This document shows, in pieces, positions 1 to 5,190 of a DNA stretch of 8,443 bases. Both the position numbers and the translations under genes were made by a program. The stretch comes from an uncultured Blautia sp. GTDB lineage: Bacteria; Bacillota; Clostridia; Lachnospirales; Lachnospiraceae. Location: positions 1 to 8,443 of the forward strand of contig URHH01000107.1 of NCBI GenBank assembly GCA_900547615.1. Reading direction: 5' to 3'. The notes under the pieces are model-generated. The model did not search any database and had not been told where the DNA came from. It saw nothing but the letters and a program-made list of their open reading frames with translations. The first letter of the stretch is position 1; every line of letters starts with the position of its first letter.

Positions 1-485
1 CGTAATGCTTGACATTGAGTAAGAAATCTTAAATTTTCTATCTCCTCCACAGGGTTCATTCCATTTGGATCTGGATGTATTAAATCATCCTCATACATAT
101 ATTTCCAATATCCCGGGATTAGTTCATAATCACATAATATTACTTCATACTCTCTCCCTCCTTCATAATCTGTGACCCCTTCAACCTCTTCCAGAATATA
201 ATCCATCATTTCTTCATCTATGCCGGGACCGATATAATAATTGAGTGTTCCTACACCTTCTACTTCTCTCTCTTCCCAAAGTTCTGGTTTAGACTTGTCT
301 CGGTAAAGCAGTAACATAAAGCTTGTCCCGTACTTTTTTTCTACTTCTTTCATCGTCTGCTTTGAGGTTCCGTATATTGACAGGAACATCATCATAAATG
401 ATATAAGGAAAAACAAAATTCCAACTAAAAGAAGATTACTTTTTTTGCGGGATAAGGATAAAAATATTCTTTTTTTCTCTTTCAT
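1..485 (-). CDS. FtsX-like ABC transporter permease P4, N-terminal part (runs off left edge)
   Basis: The frame is open from ATG at 485 to the window edge, giving 161 complete codons; the rest is missing. It starts MKEKKRIFLSLSRKKSN, has one membrane segment at about residues 17-39, then enters the extracytoplasmic domain (motifs YGTSFMLLLYRD, KPELWEERE, YIGPGIDEEMMDYILEE). By eye it is about three quarters identical to P3 (794-2302) over the same length and ends at the matching point (TQCQAL against TRCQAM). It is therefore a paralogue from a tandem duplication. The family (FtsX/MacB/LolE-type permease subunits) works with a separate ABC ATPase, which is not seen here. It follows precursor peptide B directly and probably handles or gives immunity to that peptide (inference). 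There is no Shine-Dalgarno in the roughly 20 nt before the ATG; the nearest good one is at 782-788, across the inverted-repeat cassette. Confidence 0.88.
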   Translation of the reverse strand, partial: MKEKKRIFLSLSRKKSNLLLVGILFFLISFMMMFLSIYGTSKQTMKEVEKKYGTSFMLLLYRDKSKPELWEEREVEGVGTLNYYIGPGIDEEMMDYILEEVEGVTDYEGGREYEVILCDYELIPGYWKYMYEDDLIHPDPNGMNPVEEIENLRFLTQCQAL

Positions 486-491
486 ATATTT

Positions 492-507
492 AAATACAAT
501 AGCGGCG
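492..507. repeat. Inverted-repeat arm, 3' side of peptide B cassette
   Basis: AAATACAATAGCGGCG on the + strand is the perfect 16-bp reverse complement of 761-776. It lies between the peptide B stop codon and the P4 start codon, ending 6 nt before that ATG. The same 16 bases occur at 2308-2323 in the equivalent place of the other module. Confidence 0.95.
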
Positions 508-536
508 ATGGTCAATCAGTTGTCGCGCATTTTTTG

Positions 537-719
537 TTAGCTGTAATTTGCCATCTGAGTAGAGTGCTGTGAGGTAATTGCTAATTTTTGATAATTTTTA
601 TAATTTTGCGTATGTACATCAGAGCACAAACACTGTGCTCCCTGACAAGGACACCAGCATACGGACATCGATAAAATACTGTTGTTTTTTCTGTTATAAT
701 TTTTTTTAAGTTTTCTCAT
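537..719 (-). CDS. Cys-rich RiPP precursor peptide B (CLI_3235-bacteriocin-like)
   Basis: This encodes a 60-residue peptide beginning MRKLKKNYNRKNNS. I chose the ATG at 719 because GGGAGG (727-732) stands 7 nt upstream; a longer in-frame reading from 734 would place that ribosome binding site inside the gene. The basic N-terminal part is a likely leader. A cysteine cluster follows, CWCPCQGAQCLC (residues 21-32; Cys 21, 23, 25, 30, 32), then an Asn/Tyr/Ser/Thr-rich tail ending STQMANYS. It is presumably the substrate of the radical SAM enzyme at 2880-5036, which may crosslink Cys thiols to the tail, though the bond type is unknown. It differs from peptide A only after residue 28. Family assignment comes from size, Cys pattern and neighbours, recalled rather than searched. 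Its own permease P4 follows. Confidence 0.85.
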   Translation of the reverse strand: MRKLKKNYNRKNNSILSMSVCWCPCQGAQCLCSDVHTQNYKNYQKLAITSQHSTQMANYS

Positions 720-726
720 AAGTATA

Positions 727-732
727 CCTCCC
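727..732 (-). promoter_or_regulatory. Ribosome binding site of peptide B
   Basis: GGGAGG on the minus strand lies 7 nt before ATG 719. It fixes the start of the peptide at MRKL rather than the in-frame ATG at 734. Confidence 0.85.
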
Positions 733-760
733 ATTTAGGATACATGATAAAGTTATCTAC

Positions 761-776
761 CGCCGCTATTGTATTT
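761..776. repeat. Inverted-repeat arm, 5' side of peptide B cassette
   Basis: CGCCGCTATTGTATTT on the + strand is the perfect partner of 492-507, with 253 nt between the arms. On the transcribed strand this arm starts 5 nt after the AAGGAGG at 782-788 and lies upstream of the peptide's own ribosome binding site. Confidence 0.95.
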
Positions 777-781
777 TTACA

Positions 782-788
782 CCTCCTT
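782..788 (-). promoter_or_regulatory. Strong Shine-Dalgarno with no start codon at normal distance (module B)
   Basis: AAGGAGG on the minus strand lies 5 nt after the P3 stop codon. No usable start follows within 15 nt: a GTG overlapping its end meets TAA at once. It is about 300 nt from the P4 start, but only 11 nt away (5 + 6) if the inverted repeats 761-776 and 492-507 pair in the RNA or the cassette between them is removed. Its role as the P4 ribosome binding site is inference. Confidence 0.6.
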
Positions 789-793
789 CAGCA

Positions 794-2302
794 TCACTCA
801 ATCATGGACAACACCCGTATGGGTTCCAACTTTAATGTTTTCTTAATTACCGCATTTACACATGTATAAATTATGAGGATTATAACAATAAATACTGTCA
901 GAGCGGTTCTCGCGTTCATTCTTGTATTGAGTTCTTGTGGTGGCTCTACACCTGTTTTCTGGTTCTTTGCCATTTCTGATACCTTACTTTGTTCTCCGCG
1001 AGCAATAGCTGCCTCAATTTCTTTCTCTGTGTAAACTTTCTGTTCTTTCTCCTGATGCACCGTTCCATAAATTTGCTCTCCCATAATTGGCGTTATCGCA
1101 AAACTCACAACCAAAGCGAGAAGAAATGCAACTATTCCAAGCAGCAGATGTTCCCACAAAAACTGCTTTTTTATTTCTTTTCCTGTGATTCCAAGAGACA
1201 TTAAGATTCCTGTTTCGCGAACACGCTTTTTCATAGAGTGAGTAATCACCAATGACAGAAGCAAAATACCAGCCATCAATATAACGCAAAGGCATACAAA
1301 CATTATCTTTTTTACGGTATCAAGTGGTTTTACTGCATCTTTATACATGGAATCGTCTTTTCGCAATTCGTAATACTGCCAGTCGATTCCCTCAAGACTG
1401 TTGACCTCCTTCATCACTTTGTCAAGTTCTGCCGGGTTTTCTACATAAATTGTTGATACCCATAAAGACGGAGGATTTCCATAAATTTTATCTAAATCAT
1501 ATCCCGTTTCATTATCCACAAGAATCCAATTATTCAGTATATCTCGTTCATCCGTGTATTCTGTCACACTTTGTTGATAGGTCATCTCATAGATGCCAAT
1601 AATTTCTGTTTCTATTAATCCCAAAGGCAGCACCGGATAACCTGTACCTAAAACCAGAGAATCCCCTTGGATTTTAAACGTATCTCCTAACTGTAAATTA
1701 TTTCTTCTGGCAAACTCTTCCGAAATCATAACAACATGTTCATCTTCCGGAGCGATATGCCTTCCTTCTGTTAATTTAAAGTTTCCATTTTGAAATTCCT
1801 CAAAATATTCACTTTTGCGCATTGCCTGGCATCGAGTCTGAAATCTCATATTTTGTGTATCTTCAACAGAAAACATTGCATTAGGATCCGGATGTAACAA
1901 TTCGTATTCGTATCTGGCTTTGTAATATCCCGGAATCAATTCATAATTGCAAAGTAATACGCTATAGTTCCCTCCGCCTTCATAATCTGTAACCCCATCA
2001 GCCTCTTCCAGAATATAATCCATCATTTCTTCATCTATGCCAGGACCAATATAAAAGCTAAGTGTACCGACAGTTGCCACTTCTCTCTCTTCCCAAAGTT
2101 CCGGTTTGGACTTGTCCCGATAAAGCAGAAGCATAAAACTTGCCCCGTACTTCTTTTCTACTTCTTTCATCATCTGTTTTGATGTTCCATATATAGACAG
2201 AAACACCAGCATAGAAAATGCAAGAAAAACCAAAATTCCAAATAAAAGAAGATTACTTTTTTTCCGGGATAAAGATAAAAATATTCTTTTTTTCTCTTTC
2301 AT
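794..2302 (-). CDS. FtsX-like ABC transporter permease P3
   Basis: The 502-residue membrane protein has the FtsX/MacB layout. Membrane segment 1 is at about 17-39, a large extracytoplasmic domain runs to about 330, and segments 2-4 are at about 331-356, 382-406 and 464-486. The cytosolic turn after segment 2 carries the family-typical RVRETGILMSLGITGKEI. Between segments 3 and 4 is a charged helical stretch (YTEKEIEAAIARGEQSK) shared by P1-P3. All three end LEPI(R/Q)VLSMIE. Such permeases pair with an ATPase and work by mechanotransmission, peptide efflux or immunity; none of these is proven here. The gene directly follows precursor peptide A, so it is probably dedicated to that peptide. The start is ATG at 2302, which has no adjacent Shine-Dalgarno; AAGGAGG lies 10 nt away only if the flanking repeats pair. 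The C-terminal third is nearly identical to P1 at the DNA level, while the ectodomain is not. Confidence 0.92.
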   Translation of the reverse strand: MKEKKRIFLSLSRKKSNLLLFGILVFLAFSMLVFLSIYGTSKQMMKEVEKKYGASFMLLLYRDKSKPELWEEREVATVGTLSFYIGPGIDEEMMDYILEEADGVTDYEGGGNYSVLLCNYELIPGYYKARYEYELLHPDPNAMFSVEDTQNMRFQTRCQAMRKSEYFEEFQNGNFKLTEGRHIAPEDEHVVMISEEFARRNNLQLGDTFKIQGDSLVLGTGYPVLPLGLIETEIIGIYEMTYQQSVTEYTDERDILNNWILVDNETGYDLDKIYGNPPSLWVSTIYVENPAELDKVMKEVNSLEGIDWQYYELRKDDSMYKDAVKPLDTVKKIMFVCLCVILMAGILLLSLVITHSMKKRVRETGILMSLGITGKEIKKQFLWEHLLLGIVAFLLALVVSFAITPIMGEQIYGTVHQEKEQKVYTEKEIEAAIARGEQSKVSEMAKNQKTGVEPPQELNTRMNARTALTVFIVIILIIYTCVNAVIKKTLKLEPIRVLSMIE

Positions 2303-2307
2303 ATATT

Positions 2308-2326
2308 AAATACAATAGCGGCGGTA
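2308..2326. repeat. Inverted-repeat arm, 3' side of peptide A cassette
   Basis: AAATACAATAGCGGCGGTA on the + strand is the perfect 19-bp reverse complement of 2580-2598. It ends 5 nt before the P3 start codon. The first 16 bases are identical to 492-507. Confidence 0.95.
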
Positions 2327-2356
2327 TATCAGTTATTTTTCAAAAATTAATAACTT

Positions 2357-2539
2357 TTATTGATAATTTGCCATTTGAGTAGATTCTCGTGAAATATCTG
2401 CTAAATGTTTATAATTGGCATAATTCTCTGTATGTGCATCCCAGCAAGCACAACTTGCCCCCTGACAAGGACACCAGCATACAGACATTGATAAAATACT
2501 GTTATTTTTTCTATTATAATTTTTTTTAAGTTTTCTCAT
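2357..2539 (-). CDS. Cys-rich RiPP precursor peptide A (CLI_3235-bacteriocin-like)
   Basis: This encodes a 60-residue peptide. The start is ATG 2539, with GGGAGG (2547-2552) 7 nt upstream; an in-frame TTG at 2554 would swallow that site and is rejected. Residues 1-28 are identical to peptide B (MRKLKKNYNRKNNS to CWCPCQGA). The cluster is CWCPCQGASCACW (residues 21-33), with the same five Cys (21, 23, 25, 30, 32), followed by a tail rich in Asn, Tyr, Ser and Thr that keeps NYxNY (39-43) and STQMANY (53-59). There is no signal peptide or double-glycine motif. It is the first gene after the maturase and ACP-like genes, so it is the likely primary substrate of the radical SAM enzyme. The mature product, its leader cleavage site and its activity cannot be read from the sequence. 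Confidence 0.87.
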   Translation of the reverse strand: MRKLKKNYNRKNNSILSMSVCWCPCQGASCACWDAHTENYANYKHLADISRESTQMANYQ

Positions 2540-2546
2540 AAGTATA

Positions 2547-2552
2547 CCTCCC
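2547..2552 (-). promoter_or_regulatory. Ribosome binding site of peptide A
   Basis: GGGAGG on the minus strand lies 7 nt before ATG 2539. It decides the start codon and is conserved exactly in module B. Confidence 0.85.
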
Positions 2553-2579
2553 AAATTTAGGATACATGATAAGGTTATG

Positions 2580-2598
2580 TACCGCCGCTATTGTATTT
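2580..2598. repeat. Inverted-repeat arm, 5' side of peptide A cassette
   Basis: TACCGCCGCTATTGTATTT on the + strand pairs perfectly over 19 bp with 2308-2326, leaving a 253-nt interior. It begins 5 nt after AAGGAGG (2604-2610) on the transcribed strand. Confidence 0.95.
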
Positions 2599-2603
2599 TT
2601 GCA

Positions 2604-2610
2604 CCTCCTT
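2604..2610 (-). promoter_or_regulatory. Strong Shine-Dalgarno with no start codon at normal distance (module A)
   Basis: AAGGAGG on the minus strand overlaps the TAA stop of the ACP-like gene. The next ATG is about 37 nt on, and the peptide has its own site. Pairing of the repeats 2580-2598 and 2308-2326 would bring it 10 nt (5 + 5) from the P3 ATG at 2302, which otherwise lacks a ribosome binding site. Function is inferred. Confidence 0.6.
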
Positions 2611-2863
2611 ATAAAATTTTTTTAGCAATATTCTTGATTGTAAAGAACTCAAAAGATTCCTCCGCAATGATCTCTGAAAGATTTATCCGGAATCTTTTTT
2701 CTATTTCCTGAATCACATACAGCCAGTCTACTGTCGGGATTCCCCATGTATCTTCAAGAAGGTTTGCTTCCGTATTATCAATAAAAACTCCTGTACACTC
2801 TTTAATGATACATTGAATCTCTTCATAAATTTCATCTTCTGTTCTTTTGTTTTTTTCTTCCAT
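2609..2863 (-). CDS. Acyl-carrier-protein-related peptide maturation protein without the phosphopantetheine serine
   Basis: The 84-residue acidic protein has an ACP-like fold pattern: helix 1 at about 8-24, the loop LLEDTWGIPT (35-44), the helix-2 pattern VDWLYVIQEIEKRF (45-58), INL (60-62), and a final helix ending TIKNIAKKIL. Aligned on helix 2 (DSLxxxELxxxxEeeF in true ACPs), the attachment serine is replaced by Thr44. The protein is therefore probably not modified and may act as a docking or scaffold partner. This fits what I recall of TIGR04069, 'peptide maturation system acyl carrier-related protein', which goes with CLI_3235-type bacteriocins. ATG 2863 has AAGGGG about 8 nt upstream and lies 16 nt after the maturase stop, so the two are co-transcribed. 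Its last codon overlaps the AAGGAGG at 2604-2610. Confidence 0.8.
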   Translation of the reverse strand: MEEKNKRTEDEIYEEIQCIIKECTGVFIDNTEANLLEDTWGIPTVDWLYVIQEIEKRFRINLSEIIAEESFEFFTIKNIAKKIL

Positions 2864-2879
2864 TTCTTTATCCCCTTCT

Positions 2880-5036
2880 TCAAATAACTTCCGTATTATT
2901 TTCCAATCTCAAAAGAAGCTGGTTTAATTTTTTCTCTAATTTCAGATTATTTTCCCAAAGATAGACTAGGTCATCTGTTGTATTTGTATTCTTTAATATA
3001 GAAGAATTTTTCTTTAAGTATAAGTAATCTGCCTGCTTTGTTTCCAAATCCAATTTCATGTAATTGGAACTCACACAGAAAAAGTCTATTGGAAATTGAA
3101 ATCTGCCCATGCAATGTTCCTGAACAAAATTCAAATATTCTTTCCTGGATTTTTCATCCATTTGGCATACGTTGTAATATAAATTAAAAATAGCTGCATC
3201 TACCTCTAAAGCACAGGAAACAACATTTAGAAGTTCCCCAAAATGAAAATGTTCTTTTTCACTTACCGGAGAAATTCCTCCCGGAATCTCAATAACTATG
3301 ATCTCCGGTTCTTCCCGATCACATAGTTCCTTTACAAATTTGTTTAAATTGACAACTTTTTTCTCAAATCCTTCTTTGGCATCCAGGAAAAAATCAGGCA
3401 GTTTTTTTATCATTTCATCTTGTTTCTCTGAAATGCTACCAATTCCAAGAACACGATACCCTTTCTTTTGAATACTCTTACATGTTTTTATAAGAGTATC
3501 TGTTTTGGAACACTGTTCTCCCTGCCCTAAAATTGCAAGCACAGGAACTTCCAGTTTCTCCATACTGTAATAAGAAAGGTTTTCTGCTTTGAATTCACCC
3601 TGATGTTTTTGTTTTGTTTCTGTAAAATACGACTCTTCTATTCGGCATTCATTAATAACACAATACTCATATAATTCACTTATAAATTCCTGACAGCTTT
3701 CTTTACATATTTCCAGTTTATTTTCAGCAGTAATAAAATTCTTTTCTTCTTCTCCATTAATTCTTGCGATACATATATTACATCTCTGCAAAGCAGGGCA
3801 AGTGATACACTGTTTTTCTGTTAAACGTCCTAAATTTAATAACGGCTCCATTTTGGAAACGGTTAAACCATCTCTTATATTTCCTATAGAAAACTCTGTC
3901 GCATTTTCCACTACTTTTTCACAAGGGTAAAATGTTCCATCAACAGATACGAAAATTTTCCTGATTCCCGGAATGCAGGGTCCGCCATGATGTACCGTTT
4001 TTTTCATATATTGACCATGTTTTAGTCCTTCAAAAAATTTCTGTTTCATAGTAAGAGTTGCGCCGAACATTTGATGTATCTTATCTTTTTCTAACATACC
4101 GGCAAGACACATCAAAACTTTAAGATACATATATCTGCGATTCAGAGCATATGTTTCCTGATAATGGATCCAATCCTTATTTTTTAAATTTGTTTCTTCA
4201 ATTTCATGATACTGTATCAACTGATGTGGAAGAATATCTGTATGGTCAAAAAACTCTGTCACTTTTTTCAAGTCTACCTTGGGGTTCAGAGTGATCATAA
4301 ATCCTAAATTTTTCCAGAATTCATAATTATGTTCCTTAATATAGGTAATATTTTTCATAATTGTATCGAAAGATCCTTTGCCTGTACGGAACTTTCTATT
4401 GACATCATGTTCTTCCTTCGGTCCATCTAAGCTGATAAATATTGAAAAATTATTATCGGAAAGGAATTCCACTGTAGCCGGAGTCAGAAGTGTTCCATTC
4501 GTTGTCATCGTGTATTTATATTTTCGTTGTCCCATTTGTTCTTTTATGTAAGAAACACACTGACGTATCAAACCGATTTCCAAAAGCGGCTCTCCCCCAT
4601 AAAAAGAGAAACACATTTCCTCTGTCTCATTTGAATGCTGTATTCCAAAGTCTATCGCTTTTTTCGCTGTCTCAAATGTCATTTTTTTATCGCAATGTTC
4701 CCTTGTAAAGTAATTACCAGAATACGCACAATATGCACACCGGAGATTACACTGCTGCGTAACTTGTAAAACAACCTGTCGTACCCTGCAGTCCGCATAA
4801 TGTTCCAGAAAATCTGTATCGGGGTGACGAATTTCTTTTACAACATTTTCCTCTAAAATACCCATACTCCTGAAGTTTTGAAGAGCATGACAATGTTCCT
4901 CATCCAGTTTACCTTGCTCATACGCCCTTAATTCTTCAAAACTTTCCTCATCTACTGGCATAACAGTATGCGTATTTCTATCATACACATAATTCCCCCT
5001 GTGTGTTTTCATTGTTTTAAGGATAGTTCTTCCCAT
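2880..5036 (-). CDS. ccpM: Cys-rich peptide radical SAM/SPASM maturase with extra C-terminal domain (CcpM-like)
   Basis: The protein has 718 residues from ATG 5036, preceded by GGAAGGAGG. In order: residues 1-90 look like the small leader-recognition N-terminus common in such enzymes. The radical SAM core follows, with the 4Fe-4S motif CNLRCAYC (Cys 96, 100, 103), GGEP (147-150), TNGT (179-182) and SLDG (202-205). A SPASM-like region has Cys 354, 372, 410, 413, 419, 422, 444 and 448, binding auxiliary clusters. A C-terminal domain spans about 495-718. That domain has a degenerate P-loop, GQGEQCSKT (504-512), a hydrophobic strand IIVIEIPGG (579-587) and a probable coiled coil at the end. rSAM-SPASM enzymes form thioether or C-C bonds in RiPP precursors; the substrates here are probably peptides A and B. 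The C-terminal domain may correspond to the separate TIGR04066-type protein of related loci, which would make this a fusion (inference). The symbol is from memory of the family name. Confidence 0.88.
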   Translation of the reverse strand: MGRTILKTMKTHRGNYVYDRNTHTVMPVDEESFEELRAYEQGKLDEEHCHALQNFRSMGILEENVVKEIRHPDTDFLEHYADCRVRQVVLQVTQQCNLRCAYCAYSGNYFTREHCDKKMTFETAKKAIDFGIQHSNETEEMCFSFYGGEPLLEIGLIRQCVSYIKEQMGQRKYKYTMTTNGTLLTPATVEFLSDNNFSIFISLDGPKEEHDVNRKFRTGKGSFDTIMKNITYIKEHNYEFWKNLGFMITLNPKVDLKKVTEFFDHTDILPHQLIQYHEIEETNLKNKDWIHYQETYALNRRYMYLKVLMCLAGMLEKDKIHQMFGATLTMKQKFFEGLKHGQYMKKTVHHGGPCIPGIRKIFVSVDGTFYPCEKVVENATEFSIGNIRDGLTVSKMEPLLNLGRLTEKQCITCPALQRCNICIARINGEEEKNFITAENKLEICKESCQEFISELYEYCVINECRIEESYFTETKQKHQGEFKAENLSYYSMEKLEVPVLAILGQGEQCSKTDTLIKTCKSIQKKGYRVLGIGSISEKQDEMIKKLPDFFLDAKEGFEKKVVNLNKFVKELCDREEPEIIVIEIPGGISPVSEKEHFHFGELLNVVSCALEVDAAIFNLYYNVCQMDEKSRKEYLNFVQEHCMGRFQFPIDFFCVSSNYMKLDLETKQADYLYLKKNSSILKNTNTTDDLVYLWENNLKLEKKLNQLLLRLENNTEVI

Positions 5037-5040
5037 ATGT

Positions 5041-5049
5041 CCTCCTTCC
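5041..5049 (-). promoter_or_regulatory. Ribosome binding site deciding the maturase start
   Basis: GGAAGGAGG on the minus strand ends 4 nt before ATG 5036. The frame stays open 28 codons further upstream to an ATG at 5120, but that one has no such site and touches the -10 box. Confidence 0.85.
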
Positions 5050-5120
5050 CATTGGCATAACATTAATGTACGCAGTAATCTTTTTTGTCTATATTGCACA
5101 CTTTTATTTTTTATATGCAA

Positions 5121-5149
5121 ATTATATCATCATTTTTTATAGTCTTCAA
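5121..5149 (-). promoter_or_regulatory. Sigma-A-type promoter of the maturase operon
   Basis: On the minus strand the -35 is TTGAAG (5149-5144), the spacer is exactly 17 nt and the -10 is TATAAT (5126-5121), with a TGA just before it (extended -10). Transcription should start near 5114, giving a leader of about 75 nt before ATG 5036. It separates the maturase, ACP-like, peptide and permease genes from the P1-P2 pair, although read-through from P2 is possible because I see no terminator after 5191. Confidence 0.8.
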
Positions 5150-5190
5150 TGATTTCCGGCACAATGTTTTATACATTTTTTCTTTATTCG

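Larger units (their letters stand above)
1..2610 (-). repeat. Tandem duplication of the [Shine-Dalgarno + IR cassette with peptide gene + permease] module
   Basis: Unit A runs from the AAGGAGG at 2610 down to 789 (1,822 bp). Unit B begins with the AAGGAGG at 788 and leaves the window. The units match in order: Shine-Dalgarno, repeat arm, peptide ribosome binding site, peptide gene, repeat arm, permease. DNA identity is very high over the upstream leader, the first 28 peptide codons and the first codons of the permease. It is lower in the peptide tail and permease ectodomain. Confidence 0.88.

Noticed and set aside
720..734. Five-residue N-terminal extension of peptide B from ATG 734
   Set aside because: The ribosome binding site GGGAGG would be inside it, and the matching codon in module A is TTG, not ATG.
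1014..1295. Second minus-strand frame inside P3 (and the similar one at 6931-7182 in P1)
   Set aside because: It is an out-of-frame reading of the conserved permease C-terminus, and its similarity between copies follows from the DNA identity.
2331..2355. AT-only hairpin AGTTATT/AATAACT after peptide A as a terminator
   Set aside because: The stem is only 7 bp without G+C strength, has no T-run behind it on the transcribed strand, and is absent from module B.
2500..2539. TATAAT inside the start of the peptide A gene as a promoter for P3
   Set aside because: The best -35 at 17 nt matches only about half of TTGACA, and the motif comes from Lys/Asn/Tyr codons of the conserved leader.
2526..2567. 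Short ORF MYPKFGRYTYEKT upstream of peptide A (with MYPKWEVYL as counterpart at 716-745)
   Set aside because: It has no ribosome binding site, overlaps the peptide start out of frame, and its reading frame is not conserved between modules (different length and sequence).
492..2598. The repeats as a CRISPR array
   Set aside because: There are only four arms, in inverted pairs around genes, with no regular spacers and no cas genes.
2577..2606. Nine-codon GTG ORF beginning at the end of AAGGAGG in module A
   Set aside because: There is no spacing between the Shine-Dalgarno and the GTG, and the second module has TAA right after the GTG.
5037..5120. 28-codon N-terminal extension of the maturase from ATG 5120
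   Set aside because: It has no ribosome binding site and the ATG directly abuts the -10 box, so it would lie upstream of the transcript start; ATG 5036 has GGAAGGAGG.
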